Program-made: the position numbers and the translations under genes
In this document: positions 12,698 through 13,882 of the stretch, one piece after another
Numbering within the stretch: position 1 is the stretch's first letter
How the letters are laid out: each line of letters starts with the position of its first letter
Notes under the pieces: generated by a model
Databases searched by the model: none
What the model saw: only the letters and a program-made list of their open reading frames with translations
Told to the model about the DNA's origin: nothing
Origin: an uncultured Selenomonadales bacterium
GTDB taxonomy: Bacteria > Bacillota > Negativicutes > Selenomonadales > Selenomonadaceae
Direction: 5' to 3'
DNA length: 13,882 nucleotides
Assembly (NCBI GenBank): GCA_947165405.1
Contig: CAMVAG010000032.1
Span: forward strand, 1 to 13,882

Positions 12698-12726
12698 ATC
12701 CTAATTCAAAGCCGCTAACTTGTCAA
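12698..12726 (-). promoter_or_regulatory. Promoter of the kptA operon
   Basis: On the minus strand, TTGACA (12726-12721), a 17-nt spacer and TAGGAT (12703-12698). Transcription would start near 12691, leaving a leader of about 23 nt that holds the GGGAGG site. Confidence 0.78.
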
Positions 12727-12748
12727 CGTAAAAATTTTGCGGTAAAGT
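12720..12748 (+). promoter_or_regulatory. Possible hisD promoter overlapping the kptA -35 box
   Basis: TTGTCA (12720-12725), 17 nt, TAAAGT (12743-12748): five of six at -35 and four of six at -10. The -35 hexamer shares five bases with the kptA -35 on the other strand. The -10 is weak; another AT-rich hexamer, TTATAA at 12748, is possible. Confidence 0.4.
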
Positions 12749-12773
12749 TATAAAAAAATTTGGAGGTAAACGA

Positions 12774-13882
12774 ATGAAGATTATCAACGGAAAGAAAATC
12801 GGGCACGGCGAAGTCGAACGCCTCTTGACGAAAAAATCTTTTGACGAGGTCGAACTTTCGCCGAAGATTCGCGAGGCAAACAAAAAAATTTTCGGCGAGG
12901 ACTTGAGCGCGATTGAAATTGTTCGGCGGATTGTCGAGGATGTTCGCAGGCGCGGCGATTCGGCGGTTATCGATTGGACAAAAAAAATTGACGGCGTCGA
13001 GTTGGAAAATTTTTCCGTCGAGCTTGAGGAGTTTGAAATTGATTCGGAAATTTTTTCGTCGTTGAAGGTCGCGGCGGAAAATATTCGTCGCTTTCACACG
13101 GAACAACTTCCGAAGTCTTGGATAACTTATCGCGGCGAAAATTCTTTGCTCGGTCAAGCCGTCATTCCTCTGGAGCGCGTCGGAGTTTACGTTCCCGGCG
13201 GCACTGCGGCTTATCCGTCAAGCGTCTTGATGAATATCATTCCCGCAAAAGTCGCGAGCGTCAAAGAAATTATCATGTGCACGCCGAATACAAATCCTGC
13301 TGTCCTCGCGGCGGCGAAACTTGCGGGCGTCGACAAGATTTTTAAAATTGGAGGAGCTCAAGCGATTGCGGCGATGGCTTTCGGCACGGAGCAAATTCCC
13401 CGCGTCAACAAAATCGTCGGGCCCGGAAATATTTTCGTCACGCTCGCCAAAAAAGAAGTTTACGGGCACTGCGATATTGATATGCTCGCCGGGCCGAGTG
13501 AAATTTTGATTGTCGCCGATGAGTTTGCAAATCCGGTTTACGCCGCCGCCGACATGTTGAGCCAAGCCGAACACGACCCGCTTGCCTGCAGTATCGTTAT
13601 CACCACGAGCACGGAGCTTGCCGAAAAAATTTCCGCACAAGTCGAAATCCAACTTAAAAATCTTCCGCGAAAAGAAATCGCCGCCGCCGCAATCGAACGC
13701 AACGGCTTAATCGTCGTCGCAGAAAATTTGGAGGAGGCGATTGACTTCGCGAACTTTTCCGCGCCCGAACACTTGGAACTTTTGACGCAAAATCCTTTTG
13801 AACTTTTGCCGAAGATAAAAAATGCGGGCGCGATTTTTTTGGGAGCTTATTCGCCCGAACCGCTCGGCGATTATCTTGCAGG
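12774..13882 (+). CDS. hisD: Histidinol dehydrogenase (3' partial)
   Basis: Zinc- and NAD-dependent enzyme of the last two steps of histidine synthesis, oxidising L-histidinol to histidine. The frame is open from the ATG at 12774 (TGGAGG 7 nt upstream) to the window edge, 369 codons of about 430. The family blocks are present: VGVYVPGGTAAYPSS, KIGGAQAIAAMA, KIVGPGNIFVTLAKKEVYG, DMLAGPSEILIVADE, LSQAEHDP with zinc ligands Q264 and H267, SAPEHLEL with catalytic E332-H333, and zinc ligand D366 in PLGDY. The spacing follows E. coli Q259, H262, E326-H327 and D360. The last zinc ligand (E. coli H419) lies beyond the window. Other his genes may follow downstream. It is divergent from kptA. Confidence 0.97.
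   Translation, partial: MKIINGKKIGHGEVERLLTKKSFDEVELSPKIREANKKIFGEDLSAIEIVRRIVEDVRRRGDSAVIDWTKKIDGVELENFSVELEEFEIDSEIFSSLKVAAENIRRFHTEQLPKSWITYRGENSLLGQAVIPLERVGVYVPGGTAAYPSSVLMNIIPAKVASVKEIIMCTPNTNPAVLAAAKLAGVDKIFKIGGAQAIAAMAFGTEQIPRVNKIVGPGNIFVTLAKKEVYGHCDIDMLAGPSEILIVADEFANPVYAAADMLSQAEHDPLACSIVITTSTELAEKISAQVEIQLKNLPRKEIAAAAIERNGLIVVAENLEEAIDFANFSAPEHLELLTQNPFELLPKIKNAGAIFLGAYSPEPLGDYLA

Noticed and set aside
1..13882. CRISPR array, tRNA or rRNA genes, IS elements or phage genes
   Set aside because: No regularly spaced repeats, cloverleaf-like sequences, transposase motifs or terminal inverted repeats with target duplications were found by eye.

Overview
The window looks like chromosomal DNA from a diderm Firmicute of the class Negativicutes (Selenomonas/Anaerovibrio/Veillonella type). 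It combines Firmicutes-style strong AGGAGG ribosome binding sites and TTGACA/TATAAT promoters with genes for an outer membrane: two SLH-domain porins of the OmpM/Mep45 type and a lipid A (Raetz pathway) cluster lpxC-fabZ-lpxA-lpxI. Using LpxI (DUF1009) rather than LpxH for UDP-diacylglucosamine hydrolysis fits this group. No rRNA, tRNA, CRISPR array, insertion sequence or prophage gene was recognised.

Layout, left to right. (1) 2-946: the 3' part of an ADP-ribosylglycohydrolase whose true start probably lies before the window. (2) 953-1759: a broken gene readable only across several frames, possibly a sugar-transferase-like protein. (3) 1692-3804: the groES-groEL chaperonin operon with a consensus promoter inside the tail of the broken gene, no visible CIRCE operator, and a clear terminator. 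(4) 3844-7150: two tandem paralogous OmpM genes. Each has its own TTGACA-N17-TATnAT promoter, a long leader sharing a conserved structured element, and a terminator. (5) 7237-11500: the envelope operon lpxC, fabZ, lpxA, a small unknown gene, lpxI and finally a thiamine pyrophosphokinase, ending in a bidirectional terminator. lpxB is not in its frequent place after lpxI. (6) 12726 down to 11511 on the minus strand: a three-gene operon of kptA (RNA 2'-phosphotransferase), a TSCPD-domain protein and a small cysteine-motif protein. (7) 12774 to the window end: hisD, divergent from kptA and cut by the window edge.

How the genes relate. LpxC, LpxA and LpxI act at early cytoplasmic steps of lipid A synthesis, and FabZ supplies the 3-hydroxyacyl/fatty acid branch point that feeds LpxA. 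The OmpM porins next door both form pores and tether the same outer membrane to the cell wall through their SLH domains, so about 7.5 kb is an outer-membrane block. The most interesting unexplained signals are the repeated leader element in front of both porins, the operator-like dyad in the first porin promoter, the heptanucleotide-built hairpin between lpxC and fabZ, and the kptA-TSCPD-cysteine-protein operon.
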